From the NCBI GenBank assembly GCA_041476565.1, contig JBGOTQ010000354.1:1-7895 (forward strand): a stretch of 7,895 nt of DNA, read 5' to 3'. How positions within the stretch are numbered: position 1 is the stretch's first letter; every line of letters begins with the position of its first letter. Shown piece after piece: positions 1 through 7,050 of this stretch. This DNA comes from DATKMG01 sp041476565. GTDB taxonomy: Bacteria; Acidobacteriota; Terriglobia; Versatilivoradales; Versatilivoraceae. The notes under the pieces are model-generated. The model was not told where the DNA came from. It saw only the letters and a program-made list of their open reading frames with translations, and searched no databases. A program made the position numbers and the translations under genes.

Positions 1-718
1 AGCCCACTCCGATGTAAGCAGGGCTGACCCCCGGTGCACTGAGCAGCAGGCCGCCTTGAGCCGCCGCATTCCCGCTGCTCTTCAAACCGATAGTGGCCCG
101 GGAAAACGTTACAAACTTTTCCCAGGTTGTAGCGAAGAAGCGAAACTGGCCCAACGCCTGAATCAAAGCCCCAATCGCCATTGCAGAAAACAGGAACCTG
201 GCACCCGTGCCGCCACCTCGGCCGGCTTTATGGATTTCAGAGGCAGCCACAGACTCTGGAAATGGAAGTTCCGGATCTTCTACCATGACGCGTCGCAGAA
301 GAGCCACAAACATGATGCCAAGCACACCCCCGGCGAACATGATCGCCGACGATTCCAGATAATGTCCCGTAGTAGCGAACTGCGGCCAAATCCCTGCGAT
401 GAAAAACGCCGGAATCGTGAAGATCGCGCCGGCGGCCACTGACTCGCCAATGGAACCGACCGTTCTTGAGAAATTCTCTTCCAGGATGGATCCCTTCATC
501 AGGCGCAACAAGGCCATGCCAATCACAGCGGCGGGGTATGTCGCTGCAATGGTCATGCCGGCTTTCAGACCGAGGTAGGCGTTAGCGGCTCCCAGAATGA
601 CACACATGATCAATCCGATAAGCAGCGCCCGCAGGCTAAACTCGGTCATCGTAGAGTCCGCCGGCACGTAAGGCCGGCTTTTGTGTCCCTCGTCTTTCCC
701 AGAACCTGTCTCAGCCAT
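1..718 (-). CDS. OPT-family oligopeptide transporter, N-terminal part (runs off left edge)
   Basis: The frame opens with ATG at 718 (minus strand) and stays open to base 1, giving 239 residues with no stop; the rest lies outside the window. A GAGGA ribosome binding site sits about 8 bases before the ATG. After a hydrophilic N-terminus of about 30 residues comes a hydrophobic segment (31-47), then the block NAYLGLKAGMTIAATYPAAV (46-65), GSIGESVAAGAIFTIPA (88-104), LPFPESVAASEIHKAG (151-166) and SPAYIGVG (232-239). These are typical of the bacterial branch of the OPT family, proton-coupled inner-membrane importers of oligopeptides or metal-chelate-like compounds. Full members are usually above 600 residues, so roughly one third is present. 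Substrate cannot be predicted. It is divergent from the HU-like gene. The family call is firm; the start is well supported. Confidence 0.9.
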   Translation of the reverse strand, partial: MAETGSGKDEGHKSRPYVPADSTMTEFSLRALLIGLIMCVILGAANAYLGLKAGMTIAATYPAAVIGMALLRLMKGSILEENFSRTVGSIGESVAAGAIFTIPAFFIAGIWPQFATTGHYLESSAIMFAGGVLGIMFVALLRRVMVEDPELPFPESVAASEIHKAGRGGGTGARFLFSAMAIGALIQALGQFRFFATTWEKFVTFSRATIGLKSSGNAAAQGGLLLSAPGVSPAYIGVG

Positions 719-759
719 CAGGGTATCCTCGCCATTTATTGATCTAACAGGACTTCGAA

Positions 760-789
760 AAAGTAGCACCGGCCGAAAGACACAGTCAA
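760..789 (-). promoter_or_regulatory. Putative promoter of the OPT transporter gene
   Basis: On the minus strand there is a TTGACT -35 box (plus positions 784-789), an 18-base spacer, and TACTTT (760-765) preceded by TGC, which resembles an extended -10. Transcription would start near 753 and leave a leader of about 35 bases carrying the ribosome binding site. The -35 box is good, the -10 weak; this is inferred from sequence only. Confidence 0.4.
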
Positions 790-1011
790 GGCAAAGTTAT
801 CCAAAGCGGGATATTCTGCATGGCTCTAATCTACCTTCTGGCTGCTTTTTTTGCCGGACCACCGGGTTGACGTTTTCCCAACAATGGGTTACAAAGGGTT
901 TTCATTAACGGATTAGCCCGGATGGCCGAAAAGATAAAAAGACCAAGGGTGAGGCATCGCTTTGAATTGAGGGTGGCACAAATCGCCGTATATCAGGATG
1001 GTTGGCCAGTT
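790..1011. other. Intergenic stretch without recognisable gene
   Basis: This is the central part of the 370-base gap between the divergent transporter and HU-like genes. I see no conserved coding frame, RNA gene or clear palindrome. A 36-codon frame (922-1032) starts with ATG but has no Shine-Dalgarno sequence and its stop overlaps the HU-like -35 box, so it is not called. A seven-T run at about 844-850 is the only compositional oddity. Confidence 0.5.
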
Positions 1012-1028
1012 GAATTCCCAGAGAATTC

Positions 1029-1057
1029 TTGACAACATTACACTTATTCTCTAGACT
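1029..1057 (+). promoter_or_regulatory. Sigma-70-type promoter of the HU-like gene
   Basis: A perfect TTGACA -35 box (1029-1034) is followed by a 17-base spacer and TAGACT (1052-1057), four of six matches to the -10 consensus. Transcription would begin near 1064, giving a leader of about 25 bases. Two GAATTC hexamers (1012-1017 and 1023-1028) lie directly upstream of the -35 box and could be an operator or coincidence. The spacing and position make this the best promoter in the window. Confidence 0.7.
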
Positions 1058-1074
1058 GGTTTTTCATTTTCTCT

Positions 1075-1082
1075 AAGGAAGG
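1075..1082 (+). promoter_or_regulatory. Strong ribosome binding site fixing the GTG start of the HU-like gene
   Basis: AAGGAAGG ends six bases before the GTG at 1089. Spacing and match are near ideal, and they support GTG as the true start codon; there is no in-frame ATG before the conserved N-terminus. Confidence 0.8.
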
Positions 1083-1088
1083 TCTGCT

Positions 1089-1355
1089 GTGATCAAGTTA
1101 GACATCATTAACCAAGTAGTGGAACGCACAGGGATCTCTCGGACAAAAGCCGAGATGGCAGTGGATTCGGTCTTCGATGCCATGAAGGCAGCTCTCCAAA
1201 AAGATGATCGCATTGAATTGCGAGGATTTGGCGTCTTCACCATCAAACCTCGCAAGACCGGGATCGGACGAAATCCGAGGACCGGTGAGGAGGTCTCCAT
1301 TCCGCCTGGAAAGGCCGTCCGATTCAAACCGGGAAAAGACCTGCAATCTCTGTGA
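1089..1355 (+). CDS. HU/IHF-family DNA-binding protein
   Basis: This is an 88-residue histone-like protein, close to the usual HU/IHF length of about 90. It begins MIKLDIINQVVERTGISRTK, the helical dimerisation part. RGFGVFTIKPRK (45-56) follows, then the DNA-bending arm with GRNPRTGEEVSIPPGKAVRF (60-79), ending in KPGKDLQSL. The Arg-Asn-Pro at the arm tip is the residue set that intercalates into DNA in this family. It would bind and bend DNA as a dimer in the nucleoid; whether it acts as a homodimeric HU or a more specific IHF-like factor cannot be told from one gene. It is a single-gene transcription unit with its own promoter and a terminator before the next gene. The GTG start is supported by the upstream AAGGAAGG. 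Confidence 0.95.
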   Translation: MIKLDIINQVVERTGISRTKAEMAVDSVFDAMKAALQKDDRIELRGFGVFTIKPRKTGIGRNPRTGEEVSIPPGKAVRFKPGKDLQSL

Positions 1356-1451
1356 GTTTGGTTGATGGCTTTGTCTAGGCTCATTGGCATACTGGACTCA
1401 GCGGCGCACAACGGCCCTCCAGAAACGGGGCCGGCACAATTGGCAAGACAA

Positions 1452-1486
1452 AAAGGCGAGTTTCAGAGCTCGCCTTTGCTGTTTTA
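1452..1486 (+). terminator. Rho-independent terminator after the HU-like gene
   Basis: The arms AAAGGCGAG (1452-1460) and CTCGCCTTT (1469-1477) form a perfect 9-bp stem with an 8-base loop, followed by GCTGTTTTA. The T-tract is short and delayed, so termination may be incomplete. A weaker 6-bp hairpin, CGGCCC (1412-1417) with GGGCCG (1428-1433), lies upstream. Confidence 0.65.
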
Positions 1487-1499
1487 GGTAACCTACGAC

Positions 1500-2459
1500 A
1501 TGGATGAAGGCTTGAGGGGATCTCATCTCGGGAGTCCCCCGACTCTTATATACACCCCGGCTCCTTCCGATTTTACTTATCGTCCTAAGTACAGGCTCAG
1601 TCTCTTCCTTTTTGCGCTGACTCTGCTTTCCACGTTGATGGTTGGAACTGAACTGGCGATCTCCTTCCGCGTCAATGCTCCGATTGCCGACTCGCTTGCT
1701 CTTTACATCAGCCTATGGAAACATCCGGCCGCGTTGGCAGAGGGTATCCCTTTTGCGTTTACGGTATTGGGAATTCTGTTGGCCCACGAAATGGGACATT
1801 ACCTGGCTTGCCGCTACTATCGGATTCATGCCACCTTGCCCTATTTTATCCCCTTCCCGAACCTCATTGGCACAATGGGGGCCTTTATACGCATCCGCTC
1901 CCCTTTTCAGGATCGCAAGGCGCTATTCGACGTGGGGATTGCTGGCCCGCTCGCCGGCTTCATCATTGCTCTTCCCGCCCTGTTCTTCAGCCTGCCCCTT
2001 TCCAAAACGAGCCCAATGAGACCCGGATTCACTTATTTCCTCTTTGGAGAATCTCTGGCCTTCAAGTTGGTGGCCCGGTTGCAAGGTCTCCATTTTCCTC
2101 AGGGCATGGACATCAATTATCATCCCGTGGCTATGGCTGCGCTGGTGGGCCTTTTTGCCACTGCTATCAACCTCTTGCCAGTCGGACAATTGGATGGAGG
2201 ACATATTGTTTATTCAGTATTCGGGTGGTACCACCGGTGGGTTTCCCGTGTATTCGTCTTCGTGGTGGTTCCGGTGCTGATGGTCTTCTGGGTCTGGTGG
2301 GCTATCTGGGCGCTGATCCCGCTGGTTTTAGGCATCAACCACCCCCGGACGCTGGATGACGCGATGCCGCTCGATACTCCCCGCAAGAGGTTCGCCTTGC
2401 TGGCAGTTCTGATGTTTGTCTTGAGCTTTTCTCCAAATCCCATCCGGATATTTCCGTAA
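1500..2459 (+). CDS. Site-2 protease-like M50 zinc metalloprotease (membrane)
   Basis: This 319-residue polytopic membrane protein carries the S2P/M50 active site. HEMGH (96-100) holds two zinc-ligand histidines and the catalytic Glu97 inside a hydrophobic helix. The third ligand is Asp232 in NLLPVGQLDGGH (224-235). FDVGIAGPLAGF (143-154) is another conserved family segment. Hydrophobic stretches at about 32-50, 83-102, 143-165, 209-228, 250-280 (probably two helices) and 298-312 suggest six or seven membrane passes. No PDZ domain or CBS pair is visible; the layout resembles the EGY1-like branch. Such enzymes cut membrane-spanning substrates, often in regulated proteolysis, but no anti-sigma factor is adjacent. 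The ATG has only a weak AGG 11 bases upstream, and the next in-frame Met is at residue 47, within or beyond the first hydrophobic segment, so 1500 is preferred. Confidence 0.92.
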   Translation: MDEGLRGSHLGSPPTLIYTPAPSDFTYRPKYRLSLFLFALTLLSTLMVGTELAISFRVNAPIADSLALYISLWKHPAALAEGIPFAFTVLGILLAHEMGHYLACRYYRIHATLPYFIPFPNLIGTMGAFIRIRSPFQDRKALFDVGIAGPLAGFIIALPALFFSLPLSKTSPMRPGFTYFLFGESLAFKLVARLQGLHFPQGMDINYHPVAMAALVGLFATAINLLPVGQLDGGHIVYSVFGWYHRWVSRVFVFVVVPVLMVFWVWWAIWALIPLVLGINHPRTLDDAMPLDTPRKRFALLAVLMFVLSFSPNPIRIFP

Positions 2460-2555
2460 GGGGTCTGCGGCTTAGTGGATGACTCGCATACTTCACAGAA
2501 CTCCGGATCGGCTGATTTTCGAGCAGGTTCAGCTTCATGGCTGCCAATGATTAAG

Positions 2556-2563
2556 AAAAGGAG
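2556..2563 (+). promoter_or_regulatory. Ribosome binding site that favours the second ATG of the MBL gene
   Basis: AAAAGGAG ends immediately before the first in-frame ATG (2564), leaving no spacer, but lies nine bases before the ATG at 2573. The latter spacing is normal, so translation probably starts at 2573 and drops three residues. Confidence 0.65.
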
Positions 2564-2572
2564 ATGCTAACT

Positions 2573-3619
2573 ATGTGCGGATTCAAGCGAAGGGATTTCT
2601 TGAAAGGCTCCACGGCAATCCTGGGCACTATGATCGTTACGTCCCCGAGCAGATTGGGCTCCTTAGCAGAAGAGAGCGACGTCGGAAAGGTCGACCGGGT
2701 CGCTCCCGATATTTATTTCCATGTCGGAGACATTTCTCGGGGCCTCTGCAACAATGGCTGGGTCATTTTTGAAGATTATGTTCTGGTGATCGATGCAAAT
2801 TTCCCGTTGGGTGCACAAGAGCTGTTGCCCAAGATCCGGGCTGTTACCGATAAACCTGTCCGATTTGCCTTTGACACGCATCACCATGGGGACCATACCT
2901 ATGGCAACCAGACTTGGGTGGAAAACGGGGCGACTCCCTTGGCCCACACTGGGGTCATTGAAGAGATGGAACGGTATGAAACCGGGTATTACGGGGGCAA
3001 GCCAGGCCGCTGGGAAGAAACTGCAAAGGAACGTCCCGACGTAAGGGGCAGCCGACTCAAGCCGCCCTCTTTGCTCTTTCCCAAGGATCTTTTTTTTGAC
3101 GATGGCAAACATCGGGTCGAATTAGTTCATTTGGGTGTTGCCCACACTCACGGCGACGCCATGGCCTGGTTGCCCAAGGAACGCATCCTGTTTGCTGGCG
3201 ACGTTTGTGTCAATGGGCCCCATAACTTTGTTGGCGACGGCAATGTGGATAAATGGATTGCGACGCTTGGCGCCGCGCAAAAACTCGGAGCGCAATTGAT
3301 TTGCCCGGGCCATGGTTCCCGTGGTCAAGGGACCCTGCTCAACGATCAGCGGAGTTTCTTTCAGGCGATTTACAAGCAAGTCGACGCTTTAGTACGGACC
3401 AGGAAGAGCCCTCAGGAAGTCAAGGACTCCATCGGGAAGGTACGCCAGGAACTTCTGGGGCAGTCCAGCATTGCCCGATTTGTGGGTGACAGTTTTCCCG
3501 CCCAGGTTGAGAAGGTCTATACGGAGATGACGGGCGAGCATTTCCCGACATCCCGGCAATCGGCCCAAACCGCCCGCTGTTGGCATGCCTATGCACACGG
3601 GTTGCAGTTGGTAGCTTAG
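2573..3619 (+). CDS. Tat-exported MBL-fold metallo-hydrolase
   Basis: This 348-residue protein begins with a twin-arginine signal, KRRDFLKGS (5-13), then a hydrophobic stretch to about residue 29, so it should be exported folded. It has the full metallo-beta-lactamase fold metal set: THHHGDH (102-108; His103, His105, Asp107, His108), GVAHTHGD with His191, AGD with Asp210, and PGHG with His247. That predicts a two-metal hydrolase. The closest style is the SoxH/quinoprotein-relay type of MBL proteins rather than a true antibiotic-cleaving lactamase, but the substrate is not predictable. The C-terminus (about 250-348) is helical with no second recognised domain. It lies 111 bases before the phosphoesterase gene on the same strand and may share its transcript. 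No convincing promoter is seen in 2460-2555. An alternative start is 2564. Confidence 0.9.
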   Translation: MCGFKRRDFLKGSTAILGTMIVTSPSRLGSLAEESDVGKVDRVAPDIYFHVGDISRGLCNNGWVIFEDYVLVIDANFPLGAQELLPKIRAVTDKPVRFAFDTHHHGDHTYGNQTWVENGATPLAHTGVIEEMERYETGYYGGKPGRWEETAKERPDVRGSRLKPPSLLFPKDLFFDDGKHRVELVHLGVAHTHGDAMAWLPKERILFAGDVCVNGPHNFVGDGNVDKWIATLGAAQKLGAQLICPGHGSRGQGTLLNDQRSFFQAIYKQVDALVRTRKSPQEVKDSIGKVRQELLGQSSIARFVGDSFPAQVEKVYTEMTGEHFPTSRQSAQTARCWHAYAHGLQLVA

Positions 3620-3634
3620 AGGAACAGAGTGGGA

Positions 3635-3652
3635 GCCCGGCTCCGTCCGGGC
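3635..3652. repeat. Small hairpin between the MBL and phosphoesterase genes
   Basis: GCCCGG (3635-3640) and CCGGGC (3647-3652) form a perfect 6-bp stem around the loop CTCCGT. It lies 16 bases after the MBL stop and is not followed by a T-run, so it is not a classic terminator. The same loop hexamer occurs in a hairpin at 7847-7866. It may be a REP-like palindrome or an mRNA-processing or stabilising hairpin. Confidence 0.5.
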
Positions 3653-3717
3653 GATAATTTCGTGTCGTTGCGATCACCGAGGTGGAACATAGCTGCCAAG
3701 TTGATCGCCAATAATAC

Positions 3718-3722
3718 AGGAA
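3718..3722 (+). promoter_or_regulatory. Ribosome binding site deciding the phosphoesterase start
   Basis: AGGAA lies eight bases before the ATG at 3731. The frame is open further upstream from a GTG at 3629, but those 34 residues are hydrophilic, cover the hairpin, and would bury the Tat signal internally. Confidence 0.65.
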
Positions 3723-3730
3723 CTTCGGAC

Positions 3731-4570
3731 ATGATCGACCGCCGCCAGTTTCTTCGCACCACCATCCTGGGTATAACAGGGTCGGGGCTTGCTGCTGGCA
3801 CATATGCCCATTGGATCGAACCTCACTGGGTGGAGGTTGTCCGTCGGTCTCTGCCCATTGCCGGACTTCCAGAGGCCCTGTGGGGCCGAACCTTGGTGCA
3901 GGTGAGCGATCTGCATATTGGACCTCAGGTAGATGATCAATATCTCATTAAGACCTTGCAACGGGTGGCTGGCCTCGATCCGGATATAATGGTCGTCACA
4001 GGAGACTTTATCACCTATCGGCCTGGAATCCAGTTGGAGAGGATAAACCGGGTCCTCGACCATCTGCGGCCCGGGAAGTTGGCAACTCTGGCCGTGCTGG
4101 GGAATCACGATTACGGGCATGGATGGAAAAGGCAGGAGGTCGCAGACCGACTGGTCGCGACGGTTAAGAACCATGGGGTAGAAGTTCTACGCAATACCAT
4201 GACGACTCTCGCCGGATTGCAGATCGTGGGGATTGATGACTTCTGGGGACCTAATTTCTTTCCCGAGTTGATCATGCCCAACGTGGACGTTCAGTCTCCT
4301 GCGCTGGTGCTCTGCCACAACCCCGATGCTTGTGACGAGCCCGTGTGGGAAGGATTTCACGGGTGGATCCTGTCGGGCCACACACACGGCGGCCAATGCC
4401 GGCCGCCATTCCTTCCTCCGCCGATTGTGCCGGTGGCAAACAAGCGATACACGGCTGGCGAATTTGAATTGGCCGGCAACCGACGCCTTTACATTAATCG
4501 CGGCCTCGGTCATTGGTGGCGAGTTCGCTTCAACGTCCGCCCCGAGATCACAGTGTTTACTCTTTGTTAA
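3731..4570 (+). CDS. Tat-signal calcineurin-like metallophosphoesterase (YkuE/YaeI/LpxG type)
   Basis: This 279-residue protein starts MIDRRQFLRTT, a twin-arginine motif followed by a hydrophobic segment (11-25) that may be a cleaved signal or a membrane anchor. All metallophosphoesterase blocks are present: SDLHIG (Asp60, His62), TGDF (Asp92), GNHDYG (Asn125, His126), CHNPD (His196) and SGHTHGGQ (His217, His219). This predicts a two-metal phosphodiester- or phosphomonoester-cleaving enzyme working outside the cytoplasmic membrane. Related membrane-anchored proteins include phosphodiesterases such as YaeI and the chlamydial lipid A enzyme LpxG, so a lipid or envelope phosphate is a reasonable but unproven substrate. 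Its TAA stop shares one base with the ATG of the glycosidase gene, which points to co-translation. Start 3731 is chosen for its ribosome binding site and Tat motif. Confidence 0.92.
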   Translation: MIDRRQFLRTTILGITGSGLAAGTYAHWIEPHWVEVVRRSLPIAGLPEALWGRTLVQVSDLHIGPQVDDQYLIKTLQRVAGLDPDIMVVTGDFITYRPGIQLERINRVLDHLRPGKLATLAVLGNHDYGHGWKRQEVADRLVATVKNHGVEVLRNTMTTLAGLQIVGIDDFWGPNFFPELIMPNVDVQSPALVLCHNPDACDEPVWEGFHGWILSGHTHGGQCRPPFLPPPIVPVANKRYTAGEFELAGNRRLYINRGLGHWWRVRFNVRPEITVFTLC

Positions 4571-6903
4571 TGACCCCTACTATGAACCGCAGAAATTTCA
4601 TGAAAGCCGGAACGCTCGCCCTCAGTAGTATGGGGTTGAGGCGCGAGATCGCGAATGCTGCCGAATCGGCCACTATGACACCCGCTGCTAGATATGTCTT
4701 TTCGATGAATCGCAACTGGCTCTATGGAGGGAAGGTAGGCGTCGGATCGACACGCCCAGATTCTGACGACTCAAAATTCCAGCGAATCACCCTTCCGCAC
4801 ACGAACAAGCTTCTCCCCTGGCACAGCTTTGATGAAAAAGAGTTCCAGTTCCTCTCGATCTACCGTCGGCACTTTCGCGTTCCAAATGCATGTCGTGACC
4901 GGCGTATTTTTGTCGATTTTGCCGGGGTCATGACTGCGGCTACGGTGACCATTAACGGTGAAAGGCTTGGCGAATACCGCGGAGGGTACACTCCTTTCTC
5001 GTTCGAATTGACCAGGCATTTGAAGTGGGACGAAGACAACGTACTTGAAGTCGAGGTGGATTCAACCGAGCGCCCGGACATCCCGCCCTTCGGGGAAAAT
5101 ATCGACTACCTGACATTCGGTGGTATCTACCGCGAAGTCTCGCTGCGAGCGGTTCCTGATGTTCATTTTGAAAACATCTTTGCCAAGCCAGTAAACATTT
5201 TGTCGGATAGCCGGAGCGTGGATGTTCGGTGTTTCCTGAGCAAGCCGTCGGGCCCGACTTCGGGCGCACTGAGACTGACGGTTGAGCTACTCGATGGTGA
5301 GAGACCCATGGCGAGCGAAGCCCAGGACGTTAAGGTTTCCGCAAAAGCCAGCTCCCATCTGGTCTCATTCCACCAACTTGGAAAAGTCGAGCTTTGGGAT
5401 CTGAAAGCACCGAAGCTCTACCAGGTGACAGCACGGCTTTACCATGGAGCGAAACTGGTGGACGAGTACTCTGTACGTATCGGCTTCCGCGAAGCTCGTT
5501 TTACGCCGGAGGGATTTCAGTTGAATGGCAGGACCATTAAACTCCGCGGACTTAATCGGCATCAGACTTTTCCTTATGTGGGTAGCGCCATGCCGGCCCG
5601 AGTGCAACGGCGGGATGCGCTGATACTCAAGAAAGAGTTGAAGTGCAATATAGTTCGTACCTCGCATTACCCGCAATCCACCCACTTCCTGGATTGCTGC
5701 GACGAAATTGGCCTGCTTGTATTTGAGGAGATCCCTGGTTGGCAGCATGTTGGTGATCAGGCGTGGCAAGATCTGACCGTACGGAATGTTGGCGAAATGA
5801 TCCGGCGTGACTGGAACCATCCGTCCATCATTCTGTGGGGTGTTCGCGTTAATGAGTCACAGGATAACCACGACTTTTACACTCGGACGAACGCACTGGC
5901 GCACGAATTAGATGATTCGCGGCAAACGGGAGGTGTGCGCTACATTCCCGAGTCGGAACTGCTGGAAGATGTTTTTACCATGAATGATTTTGGTTTTCCC
6001 TTGCAGGCGCCGAACCATCCTCTTTATATGAACACGGAATTCAACGGCCACATGTTTCCGACTAAGCGCACCGACAACGTGGACCGGGTGATGGAGCATG
6101 CGAGGCGGCACGCTCGTGTGCACGACCAGCTTGCCTCCGATAAGCGATATGCCGGCGGGATTGGCTGGTGTGCCTTTGACTACAATACTCATTTCAACTT
6201 CGGCTCAGGCGACCGGATCTGCTACCACGGCGTGAGCGACATCTTTCGTATTCCCAAGCCGGCAGCCTTCTTTTACCGCTCGCAGTGCGATCCCGAAGAG
6301 GAAGTCGTACTGGAGCCTTGCTTCAATTGGTCCCAGGGCGATCAATCTGAAGGCGGCGGCATCCGGAAGGCCACGATTTGTTCGAACTGCGACCACCTCA
6401 AGATTTACCTTAAAGGCCAATTGAAAGCCGAAGCCGATCCCGACCGGTCAACCTATCCTCACCTGCGCTATGCGCCATTCATCGTCGATTTGTTGGACAT
6501 TCCACTCGAGGGCTGGGGAGACCTGCGCATCGATGGTTACATCGGCGGGAAGCAGGTGATTTCGAAGACGCTTCCCGGCAACGACACGGAACACGAGTTG
6601 CGTGTCGAGCCCGACGACAAGGAACTCACTGGGGACGGAATTGATGCGACCCGTGTGGTGTTGCGGGTGACCAATGCGCAGGGAGGTTGGCGTCCGTTTT
6701 CGACCGGTGCGGTGGTCCTGCAAATCGAAGGCCCTGGCGAGATCATCGGCGAGAGCCCATTTTCGCTGGTGGGCGGAGTTGGAGCAGTGTGGATCAGAAC
6801 CAAACAAGCCTCCAACACAATACGCCTGCAGGCGCGGATGCAGTACCTGAAGACTAAAGCAATTGAGATCCGCGTCAAGACAGCCCCGCCGGAAGTGGTC
6901 TAA
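4570..6903 (+). CDS. Tat-exported glycoside hydrolase family 2 enzyme (beta-galactosidase-like)
   Basis: This 777-residue protein begins MTPTMNRRNFMKAGTLALSS, with a Tat motif RRNFMK (7-12) and a likely cleavage after ANA (28-30). Domains in order are a sugar-binding jelly roll (about 40-195), an Ig-like beta domain (about 200-308), a TIM barrel (about 310-570), and C-terminal DUF4982-like and Ig-like beta domains (about 575-770). In the barrel, NHPSIILWGVRVNES (416-430) gives the acid/base Glu429, and YMNTEFNGH (486-494) the nucleophile Glu490. The usual GNE before the acid/base is VNE here. It would hydrolyse a beta-linked galactoside or related glycoside outside the cytoplasm; the exact sugar is uncertain. 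The start overlaps the phosphoesterase stop as TAATG with no Shine-Dalgarno sequence, suggesting translational coupling. The second Met (4582) is an alternative start. A palindrome follows the stop. Confidence 0.93.
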   Translation: MTPTMNRRNFMKAGTLALSSMGLRREIANAAESATMTPAARYVFSMNRNWLYGGKVGVGSTRPDSDDSKFQRITLPHTNKLLPWHSFDEKEFQFLSIYRRHFRVPNACRDRRIFVDFAGVMTAATVTINGERLGEYRGGYTPFSFELTRHLKWDEDNVLEVEVDSTERPDIPPFGENIDYLTFGGIYREVSLRAVPDVHFENIFAKPVNILSDSRSVDVRCFLSKPSGPTSGALRLTVELLDGERPMASEAQDVKVSAKASSHLVSFHQLGKVELWDLKAPKLYQVTARLYHGAKLVDEYSVRIGFREARFTPEGFQLNGRTIKLRGLNRHQTFPYVGSAMPARVQRRDALILKKELKCNIVRTSHYPQSTHFLDCCDEIGLLVFEEIPGWQHVGDQAWQDLTVRNVGEMIRRDWNHPSIILWGVRVNESQDNHDFYTRTNALAHELDDSRQTGGVRYIPESELLEDVFTMNDFGFPLQAPNHPLYMNTEFNGHMFPTKRTDNVDRVMEHARRHARVHDQLASDKRYAGGIGWCAFDYNTHFNFGSGDRICYHGVSDIFRIPKPAAFFYRSQCDPEEEVVLEPCFNWSQGDQSEGGGIRKATICSNCDHLKIYLKGQLKAEADPDRSTYPHLRYAPFIVDLLDIPLEGWGDLRIDGYIGGKQVISKTLPGNDTEHELRVEPDDKELTGDGIDATRVVLRVTNAQGGWRPFSTGAVVLQIEGPGEIIGESPFSLVGGVGAVWIRTKQASNTIRLQARMQYLKTKAIEIRVKTAPPEVV

Positions 6904-6914
6904 ATGACCGTCAT

Positions 6915-6945
6915 GTAGGGGCAGGCCCCGGGGGTCTGCCCCTAC
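6915..6945. repeat. Long GC-rich palindrome after the glycosidase gene
   Basis: GTAGGGGCAG (6915-6924) pairs exactly with CTGCCCCTAC (6936-6945). The stem extends inward by GCCC with GGGT (one G-U pair) to about 14 bp around a 3-base loop. It begins 11 bases after the stop codon. It could end or stabilise the three-gene transcript, but TTGTCTG after it is a poor T-tract. The form resembles dispersed REP-like palindromes of bacterial genomes. Beyond it, 6946-7050 shows no recognisable coding sequence. Confidence 0.7.
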
Positions 6946-7050
6946 TTGTCTGCACCGTCGTCGTCCGCGCCCCCGTTCGAAGGTGGAATCCCATTTTCGT
7001 CAGCGATTGCGTGACGAATGGGCGCAGGGAGGGCAATTATCAATAGGTGA

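Noticed and set aside
56..442. 128-codon open frame on the plus strand
   Set aside because: It lies antisense to the OPT transporter frame, which has clear conserved family blocks; the plus-strand translation is low in hydrophobic order and unlike any family I know.
681..908. 75-codon open frame on the plus strand
   Set aside because: It overlaps the transporter N-terminus and its promoter on the other strand and has no ribosome binding site.
922..1032. 36-codon frame starting MAEKIKRP, basic then neutral
   Set aside because: It has no Shine-Dalgarno sequence and no recognisable homology, and its stop codon falls in the -35 box of the HU-like gene. Probably chance.
1073..1411. 112-codon minus-strand frame over the HU-like gene
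   Set aside because: It is a mirror of the conserved HU-like coding sequence, which has a promoter and ribosome binding site of its own.
3629..3730. N-terminal extension of the phosphoesterase from a GTG
   Set aside because: It crosses the intergenic hairpin and would place the Tat signal inside the protein; the ATG at 3731 has a correctly spaced AGGAA.
4513..4569. 19-residue extension of the glycosidase start
   Set aside because: It overlaps the phosphoesterase end and puts sequence before the Tat motif; the TAATG overlap at 4570 is the more natural coupled start.
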